A DNA stretch of 42,488 bases, taken from NCBI GenBank assembly GCA_018052825.1, contig JAGPMN010000010.1:1-42488 (forward strand), in the 5' to 3' direction. The stretch comes from Methanothrix sp. Lineage in GTDB: Archaea > Halobacteriota > Methanosarcinia > Methanotrichales > Methanotrichaceae. Shown in pieces: positions 23,954 to 31,390 of this stretch. Position numbers and translations under genes: made by a program. Each line of letters opens with the position of its first letter. Positions within the stretch are counted from its first letter, which is position 1. Under the pieces are notes generated by a model. The model did not search any database. It was given only the letters and a program-made list of their open reading frames with translations, and was not told the DNA's origin.

Positions 23954-24217
23954 TCAGGCAACCTCCTTTCGGGCCACCCAGATCGCACCGACCAGGGCAG
24001 CCGTCAGGACTAACGCCAGGATCTCAAAGGCGAAGACGTATGTGGTGAATATCTCAAATCCCACGTCCCCGATGCCGCTCTCCGGCAGCCTCAATCCTTC
24101 CGCAGGCTGGTACTTGAGAGGCGGCTGCTCCCGCGCACCCCAATCCGTGAGGGAGAGGGAGGCAAAGAGCAGAGCCAGAAAGGCCAGGGTCATGATTACG
24201 ATCTTAAATTTCACCAT
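23954..24217 (-). CDS. fpoJ2: F420H2 dehydrogenase FpoJ, C-terminal half (split NuoJ)
   Basis: 87 residues from ATG 24217, with two membrane helices (about 4-22 and 56-80). It corresponds to the C-terminal half of NuoJ: an outer loop with REQPPLKYQPAEG, then GFEIFTTYVFAFEILALVLT (about 53-72), the conserved NuoJ last helix, and a short WVARKE tail. GGAGGAGT sits 5 nt before ATG 24217, inside the end of the N-terminal-half gene; the frame's upstream TTG at 24232 is therefore not needed. Methanosarcina also encodes NuoJ as two genes at this position, as far as I recall. Confidence 0.9.
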   Translation of the reverse strand: MVKFKIVIMTLAFLALLFASLSLTDWGAREQPPLKYQPAEGLRLPESGIGDVGFEIFTTYVFAFEILALVLTAALVGAIWVARKEVA

Positions 24218-24632
24218 GAGACTCCTCCACAATCGTCTTTCTTGTCAGCATAACTGCGAATAGGAGCAGAACTCCCACAGCTCCGATATATACCAGGATC
24301 TGGGCCACACCCACGAAGGGAGCGCTCAGGAATATATACAGAGCAGCCACGCCTGTAAATGTCCCCAGCAGGTAAAGGGCGCTATGAACTATGTTCCTGG
24401 AATAGACGGTCAGAGCCGACAGCAGCACTATGATAGCGGCTATGGTCAGGAAGGTTAGTAGCTCTATGACGAAACCTATATCGCGAGCCAGCAGCTTATC
24501 CAGCATGATACCGGCCCAGGGCGAGAACAGCACTATCAGCGCCAAGCCTCCAAATATCACGCCCAGGGCTATGAGCAGAACTAAGAGCTCGAAGACGGAA
24601 CGAATAGCATCTTTGCCCGACTTTTCCACCAT
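24204..24632 (-). CDS. fpoJ1: F420H2 dehydrogenase FpoJ, N-terminal half (split NuoJ)
   Basis: 142 residues covering the first three helices of NuoJ. The signature IVHSALYLLGTFTGVAALYI (about 80-99) and QILVYIGAVGVLLLFAVMLT (about 112-131), the pi-bulge helix 3 region of the E-channel, are clear. An extra N-terminal helix pair (about 14-35 and 48-75) precedes them. It overlaps the C-terminal-half gene by 14 bp and starts 2 nt into the end of fpoI, so the whole stretch is translationally coupled. Confidence 0.9.
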   Translation of the reverse strand: MVEKSGKDAIRSVFELLVLLIALGVIFGGLALIVLFSPWAGIMLDKLLARDIGFVIELLTFLTIAAIIVLLSALTVYSRNIVHSALYLLGTFTGVAALYIFLSAPFVGVAQILVYIGAVGVLLLFAVMLTRKTIVEESHGEI

Positions 24633-25231
24633 TATGCAGCACCTCCTTCCTTGGGCTTGGTCTCTGCACTATTTTCCTTCTTCTTGGAATTGGCAGCTGC
24701 GCCTTCCTTAGCAGGCTTTTTGGCTGCACCCTCCTTTTCCCCGCCCTCCTTGGCGGAGGCCTTCTTGGCAGCCGCCTTCTCGGCAGCTATCCTTTTGGCC
24801 TCAGCCTCCAGATCTGCCACCTCTTTGGCTGTGAACCTCTTCGTGGCCAGGAAATCAGGGCCTTTAATTAAGTCCTCTCTCTTCCAGCCTGCCATGGTGA
24901 CCTTCTTGCCCATCTTCAGGCAGCTTACAGGGCACTCGTCCACACACAGCCCGCAGAACATGCAGCGTCCGTAGTCTATCTGTGGAAACTGCATCTTCTT
25001 GTTCTTCAGAGGATTGCCGAACTTGAAATGGACCATCTCAATGCAGCTGTTGGGGCAGGTCCTGGCGCAGGTTCCGCAGCCGATGCATGTGGTGGCGTCC
25101 AGCTCGTGAATGCCTCTCTCCGCATCAGGAAGCGGCATCATGAACTCCGGATAGAGCCTGGTGACTTCGATCTCATGCGTGGCGATCTTCAAAGGCCAGG
25201 TGAAGTTCTTTATCATCTTTCTTTTTAACAT
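24632..25231 (-). CDS. fpoI: F420H2 dehydrogenase subunit FpoI (2x4Fe-4S) with Lys/Ala/Glu tail
   Basis: 199 residues. The core (about 1-135) binds two 4Fe-4S clusters: CIGCGTCARTCPNSC (about 48-62) and CMFCGLCVDECPVSC (about 90-104), giving eight cluster Cys, and carries electrons from the input site to FpoB. The last ~65 residues are low-complexity (about 135-199: AKRIAAEKAAAKKASAKE, then repeated KEG and KKP units) and highly Lys-rich. NuoI and Methanosarcina FpoI are shorter. With no FpoF at the locus, a basic tail is an attractive docking site for acidic ferredoxin, but this is inference. ATG 25231 has GAGGTGG upstream. Confidence 0.93.
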   Translation of the reverse strand: MLKRKMIKNFTWPLKIATHEIEVTRLYPEFMMPLPDAERGIHELDATTCIGCGTCARTCPNSCIEMVHFKFGNPLKNKKMQFPQIDYGRCMFCGLCVDECPVSCLKMGKKVTMAGWKREDLIKGPDFLATKRFTAKEVADLEAEAKRIAAEKAAAKKASAKEGGEKEGAAKKPAKEGAAANSKKKENSAETKPKEGGAA

Positions 25232-25240
25232 AATGCCACC

Positions 25241-26293
25241 TCATGCAAAGTACGACCCTATTATGACTGCCCAGCCCAGATTAACCAGAGAGAGCGGCAG
25301 CATCCACTTCCATCCCAGGTCTGTCACCTGGTCAATTCGCAATCTGAAGAGGGCAGCCCTGATCAATATGATGAACCATATTACGATTATGACCTTCATG
25401 AGCAGCCAGATCATTGGAGATATCATGTCCAGAAGCGGTATGGGTATGATCGGCCCGTTCCAGCCTCCCAGGAAGAGGAGCGCCATGAGAAGCGATCCCA
25501 GAAGGAACATGTTGTACTCCTGGAAATAGAGCAAACCCCATCTGATTCCGCTGTACTCTGTGTTGTAACCGCATATGATCTCCTCTTCAGCCTCGCTCTG
25601 ATCGAAGGGGACTCTTCCGAGGTCCGTAACCAGGGCGATTATGAAGATGACAAATCCCAGAGGCTGGGCAAAGGCATACCAGACCGTCTGGCCCTCCACT
25701 ATCTCCACCAGATTGAGGCTGTGGGCCATGACTGCAACCGATATGACGCAGATGCCCATGGGAACCTCATAGGCAATCATCCTGGCTATGCCCCTGAATG
25801 CACCCAGAAGGGAGTACTTGTTGTTGGAGCTGTAGCCTGCCATGAATACGGCTATGGACATTATGGAAAGAGCCGCTTCCACATAGAAGGCGCTGATGTC
25901 CATATTGGCCACGACCAGCGGGTAATTTTTGCCTCCGATATGCAGCGCCCCGAATGGTAGGGCTGCAGCGACCAGCATGACTGCGGCGGAGGCGACGATG
26001 GGAGCCCACACATAGACACCCTTATCCACTCCTGCGGGAATGATATCCTCTTTGGTGAACAGCTTGATGGCATCGGCACCCAGCTGCAATATGCCCCATC
26101 TTCCTCCTACACGGTTGGGGCCAAAACGGTTGCAGAAATCGCTCATTACCTTTCTGTCGGCCCAGATCACCAGCATGGCGGCCACGTTGACCACGGCAGC
26201 CAGTACTGCAGCACCGATTATGCCTATAATCAGGGCGAATATCGCCGGCTCCTGGGCGGCAAACTGAGTAATGACCTCTATTACTCCGTCCAA
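25241..26293 (-). CDS. fpoH: F420H2 dehydrogenase subunit FpoH (NuoH-like)
   Basis: 350 residues with eight membrane helices, the membrane anchor that forms the quinone/methanophenazine cavity with FpoB and FpoD. Conserved loops: WADRKVMSDFCNRFGPNRVG (about 44-63), RGIARMIAYEVPMG (about 163-176), and the acidic loop VPFDQSEAEEEIICGYNTEY (about 226-245), which holds the conserved Glu residues of the E-channel entrance. The start codon is TTG at 26293 (GAGAGGA 3-9 nt upstream). It lies between fpoCD and fpoI with short gaps. Confidence 0.95.
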   Translation of the reverse strand: MDGVIEVITQFAAQEPAIFALIIGIIGAAVLAAVVNVAAMLVIWADRKVMSDFCNRFGPNRVGGRWGILQLGADAIKLFTKEDIIPAGVDKGVYVWAPIVASAAVMLVAAALPFGALHIGGKNYPLVVANMDISAFYVEAALSIMSIAVFMAGYSSNNKYSLLGAFRGIARMIAYEVPMGICVISVAVMAHSLNLVEIVEGQTVWYAFAQPLGFVIFIIALVTDLGRVPFDQSEAEEEIICGYNTEYSGIRWGLLYFQEYNMFLLGSLLMALLFLGGWNGPIIPIPLLDMISPMIWLLMKVIIVIWFIILIRAALFRLRIDQVTDLGWKWMLPLSLVNLGWAVIIGSYFA

Positions 26294-26305
26294 ATCCTCT
26301 CCCTC

Positions 26306-28018
26306 CTACCTGTCCGACTCAGATGGGCAGCCGTCCATGCTTCCGGTGATTGCCACCGCATCTGCAATAAATACTCCTTCCAGAAGCGGAGTCAAGGTCT
26401 GGAATGTAGCGTAGAAAGGCCCTCTTACCTTTACCCGGTACGGCTTGTCGCCTCCATCGCTGATGACATACATTCCCATCTCGCCCCTCGGGTCCTCGAC
26501 CCTGTAATAGGCCTCACCTGCAGGTATCTTCTTGGGGATCTTGGCCTCTGTCTTTATGGGTCCAGAGGGAATTCTATCCAGACACTGCTCTATTATGTGA
26601 ATGCTCTCCAGGATCTCCCTCATCCTGACATCGATCCTGTCCGCTGAATCACCTCTGGTTCCGGTTATGACATTGAAGTCCAGCTCAGGATAGACCAGTA
26701 TGGGATCTTCCTTTCGCATATCATAGGCCACGCCCGCAGCCCTCAATACCGGTCCGGAGCAGCCCAGCTTTTTGGCAGTCTCAGGGGATATGGAGCCGAC
26801 ATTCTCCATTCTGGCATGGTAGATCGGATCCTGCTCAAAGAACTCGATGAACTCCTCAATCCTGGATCTTACGTAGGGGAGGTTTTTCTTGCACTGCTCG
26901 GCAAAGTCCTCCGGAAGATCATTTCTCACGCCTCCGAAGCGCACGAATGTGTGAGTCAGCCGCGCTCCAGTGACGCTCTCGATCAAGGAGATGATCCGCT
27001 CCCTGTCTATGATCATGTACTGCCAGGGTGCAAAGCCCACGCCCGCGATGAGCGTCAAAAACTCGCCTGTTCCGATGAGGTGGCTCTGAATTCTGGACAG
27101 CTCTTCCAGTATGACCCGGATGTACTGCGCCCTCTCCGGAACCTCAATGCCCAGGATCTTCTCCACGGCTCCGCAGTAGCACTCATTGTTGGAGAGGCTG
27201 GCCACGTAGCACATCCTGTCCGTATATGTAATGCCCTGCAGCCAGGTCCTGTTCTCCATGATCTTCTCGATGCCCTTGTGGATATAGCCGATATCCAGGA
27301 AGGCTTTCTTTATCCGCTCGCCCTCCACCAGGACGTCGAGCAGGAAGGGACCGGGAACCATGGCATGCTGCGGCCCGAGGTGCATGATCATCTCGGAGTC
27401 GGATTTGATCTCCCGCTCCTCCCTTTCCCGGAATGTGGGATACTTGGGCCTCTCCTTGGGAACTGTACCGGCCTCGATCTCGGCGGGAGTGGGCGCGAAG
27501 ACGTATTCCGTATAGCCCTCAGGAGTGGTGATGGCTACTGCCCTCTCCCCTGTGGTGTAATCCGGATAGCCCTTGAAGTCCTTTCTCCAGGGCCAGACGC
27601 CTACCAGAGGATCGGATAGAAGTAGAGGATACAGCTCCGGGTGGCCCTCGAAGTTGATGCCCAGCATCTCCCAGATCTCCCGCTCGTACCAGTTGGCATT
27701 CCAGTAAAGAGGGACCATGGACTTTACGGAGGGATTATCCCGGGGAGTCTTCACCTTGAGCATGGCCACAACCTGATGGGCACCGTGGCTGGCCATGATC
27801 TGTACGACCTCCATCTCGTTTCTGGCTATCCAGTCCACGCCCGCAGATCCGGAGTAGTGATCGAAGTTGAGCTTGGCGGTGAGGTGTTTGCATACATCCA
27901 AGATCTTCTTGGAATCAATGGTGGCCCAAAGCCTCTTGTCCGATTCCACCCTGGAATCCAGGACGGCTCCCGGAAATGCGGACTGGATGGAGCTTAAGAC
28001 ATCGCTCGCTGTCGTCAA
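26306..28018 (-). CDS. fpoCD: fused F420H2 dehydrogenase subunit FpoCD (NuoC-NuoD fusion)
   Basis: 570 residues in one uninterrupted frame. Residues about 1-190 are the 30-kDa NuoC-like part (SHGAHQVVAMLKVKTPRDN, WYEREIWEMLGINFEGHPEL, RLLLSD-like LYPLLLSDPLVGVWPWRKDF). A linker (about 190-210, Glu/Arg-rich) leads into the 49-kDa NuoD-like part (MHLGPQHAMVPGPFLLDVL at about 212-230; TGEFLTLIAGVGFAP; GVAYDMRKEDP; PRGEMGMYVISDGG near the end), which lines the methanophenazine site. In Methanosarcina C and D are separate genes; NuoCD fusions are known in bacteria such as E. coli. The TTG start at 28018 has GGAGGGATC upstream. Confidence 0.95.
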   Translation of the reverse strand: MTTASDVLSSIQSAFPGAVLDSRVESDKRLWATIDSKKILDVCKHLTAKLNFDHYSGSAGVDWIARNEMEVVQIMASHGAHQVVAMLKVKTPRDNPSVKSMVPLYWNANWYEREIWEMLGINFEGHPELYPLLLSDPLVGVWPWRKDFKGYPDYTTGERAVAITTPEGYTEYVFAPTPAEIEAGTVPKERPKYPTFREREEREIKSDSEMIMHLGPQHAMVPGPFLLDVLVEGERIKKAFLDIGYIHKGIEKIMENRTWLQGITYTDRMCYVASLSNNECYCGAVEKILGIEVPERAQYIRVILEELSRIQSHLIGTGEFLTLIAGVGFAPWQYMIIDRERIISLIESVTGARLTHTFVRFGGVRNDLPEDFAEQCKKNLPYVRSRIEEFIEFFEQDPIYHARMENVGSISPETAKKLGCSGPVLRAAGVAYDMRKEDPILVYPELDFNVITGTRGDSADRIDVRMREILESIHIIEQCLDRIPSGPIKTEAKIPKKIPAGEAYYRVEDPRGEMGMYVISDGGDKPYRVKVRGPFYATFQTLTPLLEGVFIADAVAITGSMDGCPSESDR

Positions 28019-28031
28019 GAAAAGATCCCTC

Positions 28032-28604
28032 CTAATAGCCCCGCCTGTCTTTGCGCTGCTTGATCTTTTCCTGCAGATTGATCAGCCCCTCCAGGAACTG
28101 CTCTGGTCTGGGCGGACAGCCGGGGATGAATACATCAATGGGGAAATAATCTCCGGTATTCTGGATGATGTTGTAGGAATCGTAGAACGGCCCGCCCGAT
28201 ATGGCACACTCGCCTATGGCTATGCACCACTTGGGTTCAGGCATCTGCTCCCAGAGATTCTTGAAGACCGGCAGGTACTTTCGAGTCAGGTAGCCGGAGA
28301 TGATCATGACATCCGTCTGTCTCGGCGTATTTCTGGGGATGCACCCGAATCTGTCGCTGTCATAGGGCGCAGCGCCGAAGACGAACATCTCCACGCCGCA
28401 GCATCCCATGGGCTGCATCAAGAAGTATACCGAGTTCTTTCTGCCCCAGTTGAAGATATTCTTTATAGGACCCATCTCGATTATCTGATGGATCTTCTCC
28501 GTAGTCGTAAACCAGACCTCAGTCACAGGCTGGCCGAAGATCGTCCACTTCTCAATCTCCTCATCGATTGCCACAGGCACGGGTATGACATCGCTTATAC
28601 CCAA
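28032..28604 (-). CDS. fpoB: F420H2 dehydrogenase subunit FpoB (NuoB-like, N2 cluster)
   Basis: 190 residues. It ligates the terminal 4Fe-4S cluster (N2) that reduces methanophenazine: paired Cys in QPMGCCGVEM (about 53-62), then IGECAISGG (about 129-137) and FIPGCPPRPEQFL (about 157-169). The basic loop GYLTRKYLPVF is also typical. The TTG start at 28604 overlaps the end of fpoA by about 10 bp, with AGGAGG 8 nt upstream. The C-terminal tail is short and basic (KIKQRKDRRG). Confidence 0.96.
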   Translation of the reverse strand: MGISDVIPVPVAIDEEIEKWTIFGQPVTEVWFTTTEKIHQIIEMGPIKNIFNWGRKNSVYFLMQPMGCCGVEMFVFGAAPYDSDRFGCIPRNTPRQTDVMIISGYLTRKYLPVFKNLWEQMPEPKWCIAIGECAISGGPFYDSYNIIQNTGDYFPIDVFIPGCPPRPEQFLEGLINLQEKIKQRKDRRGY

Positions 28605-28999
28605 CGCAAAGCCTCCTTTTTGATAGCATAGACAAGTCCTACCAGCAGTACAACGATGAATAAGAGCATCTCGAAGACGGCGTAGTTCATCGATCCGAAG
28701 ACGATGAGCTGCTGCATGGCTTTATTCGCGTAGACATAGATCCAGGGATATAAGAATAAAACCTCAACATCGAATATCACAAAAACGATTGCAAAAAGGT
28801 AGTATTGAACGCTATACTGGATCCTGGCGTCGCGGATAGGCTTCAGGCCGCCTTCGTATGTCGATAGCTTTTGGCGCCTCGGCTTGTTGGGTGCTATCAC
28901 TTTGATAACAGCCAAAGAAGCAATAGGCACTATAGCTCCTATTATCAAAAATATAATAAGTGGTATATAGTTAACCACTGCCATCGGTTCGCCGGCCAT
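28595..28999 (-). CDS. fpoA: F420H2 dehydrogenase subunit FpoA (NuoA-like)
   Basis: 134 residues with three membrane helices (about 11-32, 66-90, 103-127). The family loop KLSTYEGGLKPIRDARIQYS (about 40-59, containing the conserved YE-G) and VIFDVEVLFLYPW (about 72-84, with the conserved Asp and Glu) are present. First gene of the operon; GGAGG lies 8 nt before ATG 28999. A second ATG five codons in is possible. FpoA seals the junction between membrane and hydrophilic arms. Confidence 0.95.
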   Translation of the reverse strand: MAGEPMAVVNYIPLIIFLIIGAIVPIASLAVIKVIAPNKPRRQKLSTYEGGLKPIRDARIQYSVQYYLFAIVFVIFDVEVLFLYPWIYVYANKAMQQLIVFGSMNYAVFEMLLFIVVLLVGLVYAIKKEALRWV

Positions 29000-29003
29000 T
29001 GTT

Positions 29004-29046
29004 TATCCTCCGTAAAAGCTAAACATAAGGCCTGGTATAAAAGGTT
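29004..29046 (-). promoter_or_regulatory. fpo operon promoter and ribosome binding site
   Basis: On the minus strand a TATA box CCTTTTATACC (29034-29044 region) precedes the fpoA ATG by about 40 nt, so transcription should start near 29012-29015 and give a short leader with GGAGG. The whole A-to-N run has gaps of at most about 40 nt, with no other clear promoter, and probably forms one mRNA. Divergent with the deoxyhypusine synthase family gene. Confidence 0.6.
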
Positions 29047-29133
29047 TATGAGAAAAGATTTCGCGTTGCATAAGGTCAATCATAATTTTCGGGGACAATA
29101 CGGGATATACTATCATTATTAAGGTGAATAAAA

Positions 29134-30078
29134 ATGCAAATGGTAAAACAACTTGAGATCGAACCTGGCATGAGCGTGAACGCCCTGGTGGAGAGGATGG
29201 CTCGCTGCGGCTTCGGGGCGAGGAGGCTGGCGGAGGCTGCGGCAATTTATGAAAAAATGCTTTGCGGAGATTTCACCAAGTTTTTGACCGTCTCCGGCGC
29301 CATGGTTCCGGCTGGCATGAGAGCCATCATATCCGACCTGATACGGAAGGGATACGTGGATGTCCTGGTCGTCACCGGAGCCAACCTTGTGCACGACATC
29401 ATAGAGTCCTTCAGCGGCCACTGCCTGGGCAGCCCCGAATCGGATGATGCAGCACTGCGTGCGGAGGGAAAGAGCCGTATTTATGATGTGTTTCTGCGAG
29501 ACGAGGACTTCGCCGGATTTGAGGAGCTGATGCAGAGCATACTGCCGGAAAATGAGAAGCCGATATCCGGAAGGAATCTGCTTCGCGTTATCGGAGGACA
29601 GATTGAGGACAGGAGTTCCATCCTGCGCTCTGCATACGATATGAATGTCCCCGTATTCTGCCCTGCCCTGCCCGACTCCATGATAGGGCTGCAAGGCTGG
29701 CTTTTCAGCCAGACCAGAAGGCTCATAGTTGACGCTTTTGCCGACATCAAGGAGATCGTGGACATATGCTATGAGAGCAAAGCGGCAGGAATATTGATAA
29801 TAGGTGGAGGCACCCCCAAGAACTTCGCCCTTCAGTCAATGCTCGTCACCCCCAGGAGCTTCGACCTCGCGATACAGCTCTCCACGGATACCCCTGAAAA
29901 CGGAGGCCTGTCGGGAGCCACCCTATCCGAGGCAGTATCCTGGGGAAAGGTCTCCGAGAAGGCCGAGGCCGTCACCGTCTACGGAGATGCGACCATCACC
30001 CTGCCCCTCATTGCGGCAGCTGCCCTGGAGAGGATGGAGGAGAGGAATAGGAGGAGAGAGGGGGAGGAAGTTAAATGA
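29134..30078 (+). CDS. dys: deoxyhypusine synthase family protein
   Basis: Makes the deoxyhypusine precursor on aIF5A from spermidine (or acts on a related substrate). 314 residues: NAD-binding SGAMVPAGMRAIISDLI (about 54-70), TGANLVHDIIES (about 81-92), VPVFCPALPDSMIGLQGWL in pieces around 172-190, and IIGGGTPKNFALQ (about 222-234), where Lys229 matches the lysine that forms the enzyme-substrate imine. Archaea often carry a second paralog with altered function, so aIF5A modification is likely but not proven. GGTGA lies about 9 nt before ATG 29134, and TATA-like GATATACT 25-30 nt upstream. Confidence 0.88.
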   Translation: MQMVKQLEIEPGMSVNALVERMARCGFGARRLAEAAAIYEKMLCGDFTKFLTVSGAMVPAGMRAIISDLIRKGYVDVLVVTGANLVHDIIESFSGHCLGSPESDDAALRAEGKSRIYDVFLRDEDFAGFEELMQSILPENEKPISGRNLLRVIGGQIEDRSSILRSAYDMNVPVFCPALPDSMIGLQGWLFSQTRRLIVDAFADIKEIVDICYESKAAGILIIGGGTPKNFALQSMLVTPRSFDLAIQLSTDTPENGGLSGATLSEAVSWGKVSEKAEAVTVYGDATITLPLIAAAALERMEERNRRREGEEVK

Positions 30079-30120
30079 ACATTCACTGCGCGATAGCGGA
30101 TTAAAAACCGGGAGGCTGAA

Positions 30121-30681
30121 ATGGAGATAGTTGTGGGCATAAGCGGCGCTTCCGGAGTGCGGTACGGAATCCGCCTGCTTGAGGTTCTGAGGGCGAAGGG
30201 CTGCAATACCCATCTGGTTATAACCGAATCGGCTGCGAAGATAATCGAGATTGAGACGGACTATAAAATCGATGAGGTGAAGAGGCTGGCCGGCCGCTCT
30301 TATGCCCCGCGGGACTTCGCCGCACCTATAGCCAGCGGCTCGCATCTCTTCGACGCCATGGCGATCGTCCCATGCAGCATGGGAACCCTATCAGCCATAG
30401 CCTGCGGCTCATCGGATACGCTCATCAGCCGGGCGGCGGATGTCTGCCTCAAGGAGAAGAGACGGCTGGTGATAGTTCCCAGGGAGACGCCATTAAGCAT
30501 TGTGGCGCTGCGCAATATGCTCTCCGCCGCCCGGGCAGGGGCGACTGTCATGCCCGCCTGCCCGGCCTTCTACTCCAGGCCGAAGAGCCTCGATGAGCTG
30601 GTGGATGTACTCGTGGGCCGGGTGCTGGACCTCCTGGGCGTCGAGAACGACCTGTACCGCAGGTGGACAGGCGAGCAGTGA
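30121..30681 (+). CDS. ubiX: flavin prenyltransferase, UbiX family
   Basis: 186 residues, the standard size of UbiX. It joins dimethylallyl phosphate to FMN to give the prenylated cofactor of UbiD decarboxylases. Visible: N-terminal VGISGASGVRYGIRLLEVL (about 5-23, flavin phosphate loop), AIVPCSMGTLSAIACGSSDT (about 81-100) and RRLVIVPRETPLS (about 117-129) with PACPAFYSRPK (about 143-153). In archaea UbiD-type enzymes act in the mevalonate pathway variant and menaquinone-like routes. No ubiD is in the window. GGAGG lies 5 nt before ATG; it follows the dys gene by 42 nt. Confidence 0.92.
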   Translation: MEIVVGISGASGVRYGIRLLEVLRAKGCNTHLVITESAAKIIEIETDYKIDEVKRLAGRSYAPRDFAAPIASGSHLFDAMAIVPCSMGTLSAIACGSSDTLISRAADVCLKEKRRLVIVPRETPLSIVALRNMLSAARAGATVMPACPAFYSRPKSLDELVDVLVGRVLDLLGVENDLYRRWTGEQ

Positions 30682-30749
30682 GGGACGGAAATATTGTGGA
30701 AGGAAATGCTTATAACGGTTTGAATCAGTGGCATGGAAAGGTGAATTAA

Positions 30750-30956
30750 ATGAAATGTGCGCTCTGTCTTGTAGAGAAGGAGACGTTGCCTGTCAAGCTC
30801 AATTTAGCCACCATCCACGGCCCCAAGGATGAAATGTTCGATATATGCAAGGAGTGCCTGGATCTGGCCCATCAGGCCTATATTGATAAGGATTTCCTGG
30901 CAGTTAAAGCCGGAACAGGCGCAGCTCCGCACGGCGCCCACGGGGCGCATCACTGA
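30750..30956 (+). CDS. small zinc-ribbon-like protein with His-rich tail (68 aa)
   Basis: 68 residues with two Cys pairs, CALC (about 3-6) and CKEC (about 34-37), spaced as in a small zinc ribbon, then a helix (LDLAHQAYIDKDFL) and a Gly/Ala/His tail ending HGAHGAHH. No family name is recognised; small Cys4 proteins of this kind are common in methanogens. A TATA-like GCTTATAACG (about 30708-30717) and AAGGTGA 7 nt before the ATG make it a well-supported gene. The His tail could bind Ni or Zn; this is a guess. Confidence 0.75.
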   Translation: MKCALCLVEKETLPVKLNLATIHGPKDEMFDICKECLDLAHQAYIDKDFLAVKAGTGAAPHGAHGAHH

Positions 30957-30982
30957 TCTGCAGATTTGAGCTGAGAGAAAGC

Positions 30983-31321
30983 ATGCCGACCGTGGTTCTG
31001 GACGAGCAGAAGGCCCGTGCCCTCTTCGCCTCCTGCGAGAAAGAGTGCGATGTGCTCATCGCCTTATTCGGCATGGCAGTTCCAGAATGGGATCGGGTTG
31101 AATATGTTCTAGAGGGCAGGCCGAGCATAGGCGCAGCCGGCTGGCATTCCATTTACGAGCTGTTCTGCCGCTTCAATGAAGAGCACCCAGGAGAGAGCGT
31201 TTTTCCGGGAGGGCTGTGGCTGTCCATGGGCTTTTTGAAGGACGAGAGGCTGGGTCCCTGGGAGACGGACTGCTCGGCCATGAAGCTGGTCATGAAGGAC
31301 GAGCTCGTGAGTGACGAATGA
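30983..31321 (+). CDS. hypothetical protein, 112 aa
   Basis: 112 residues, acidic, no signal peptide or membrane span. It starts MPTVVLDEQKARALFASCEK (helix with Cys), then contains ALFGMAVPEWDRVEYVLEG, WHSIYELFCRFNEEH and a Trp-rich GGLWLSMGFLKDERLGPW. Four Trp and three Cys suggest a compact folded protein. No family is recognised. The gene begins 26 nt after the zinc-ribbon gene on the same strand and may be cotranscribed. It converges with the PstS-like gene. Confidence 0.7.
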   Translation: MPTVVLDEQKARALFASCEKECDVLIALFGMAVPEWDRVEYVLEGRPSIGAAGWHSIYELFCRFNEEHPGESVFPGGLWLSMGFLKDERLGPWETDCSAMKLVMKDELVSDE

Positions 31322-31390
31322 GAATTTGACGGGAGCCCTCAATCCGGCCATGGGATCTGGCCTGCGATGGAGAGAAAAAAATTGAGGCGG

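Noticed and set aside
23954..24632. Split of NuoJ into two genes as a frameshift or pseudogene
   Set aside because: Both halves have own starts and good ribosome binding sites, and as far as I recall Methanosarcina has the same two-gene arrangement, so it is a normal feature.
26816..27619. 267-codon plus-strand frame opposite fpoCD
   Set aside because: Shadow of the conserved FpoCD gene; composition not protein-like.
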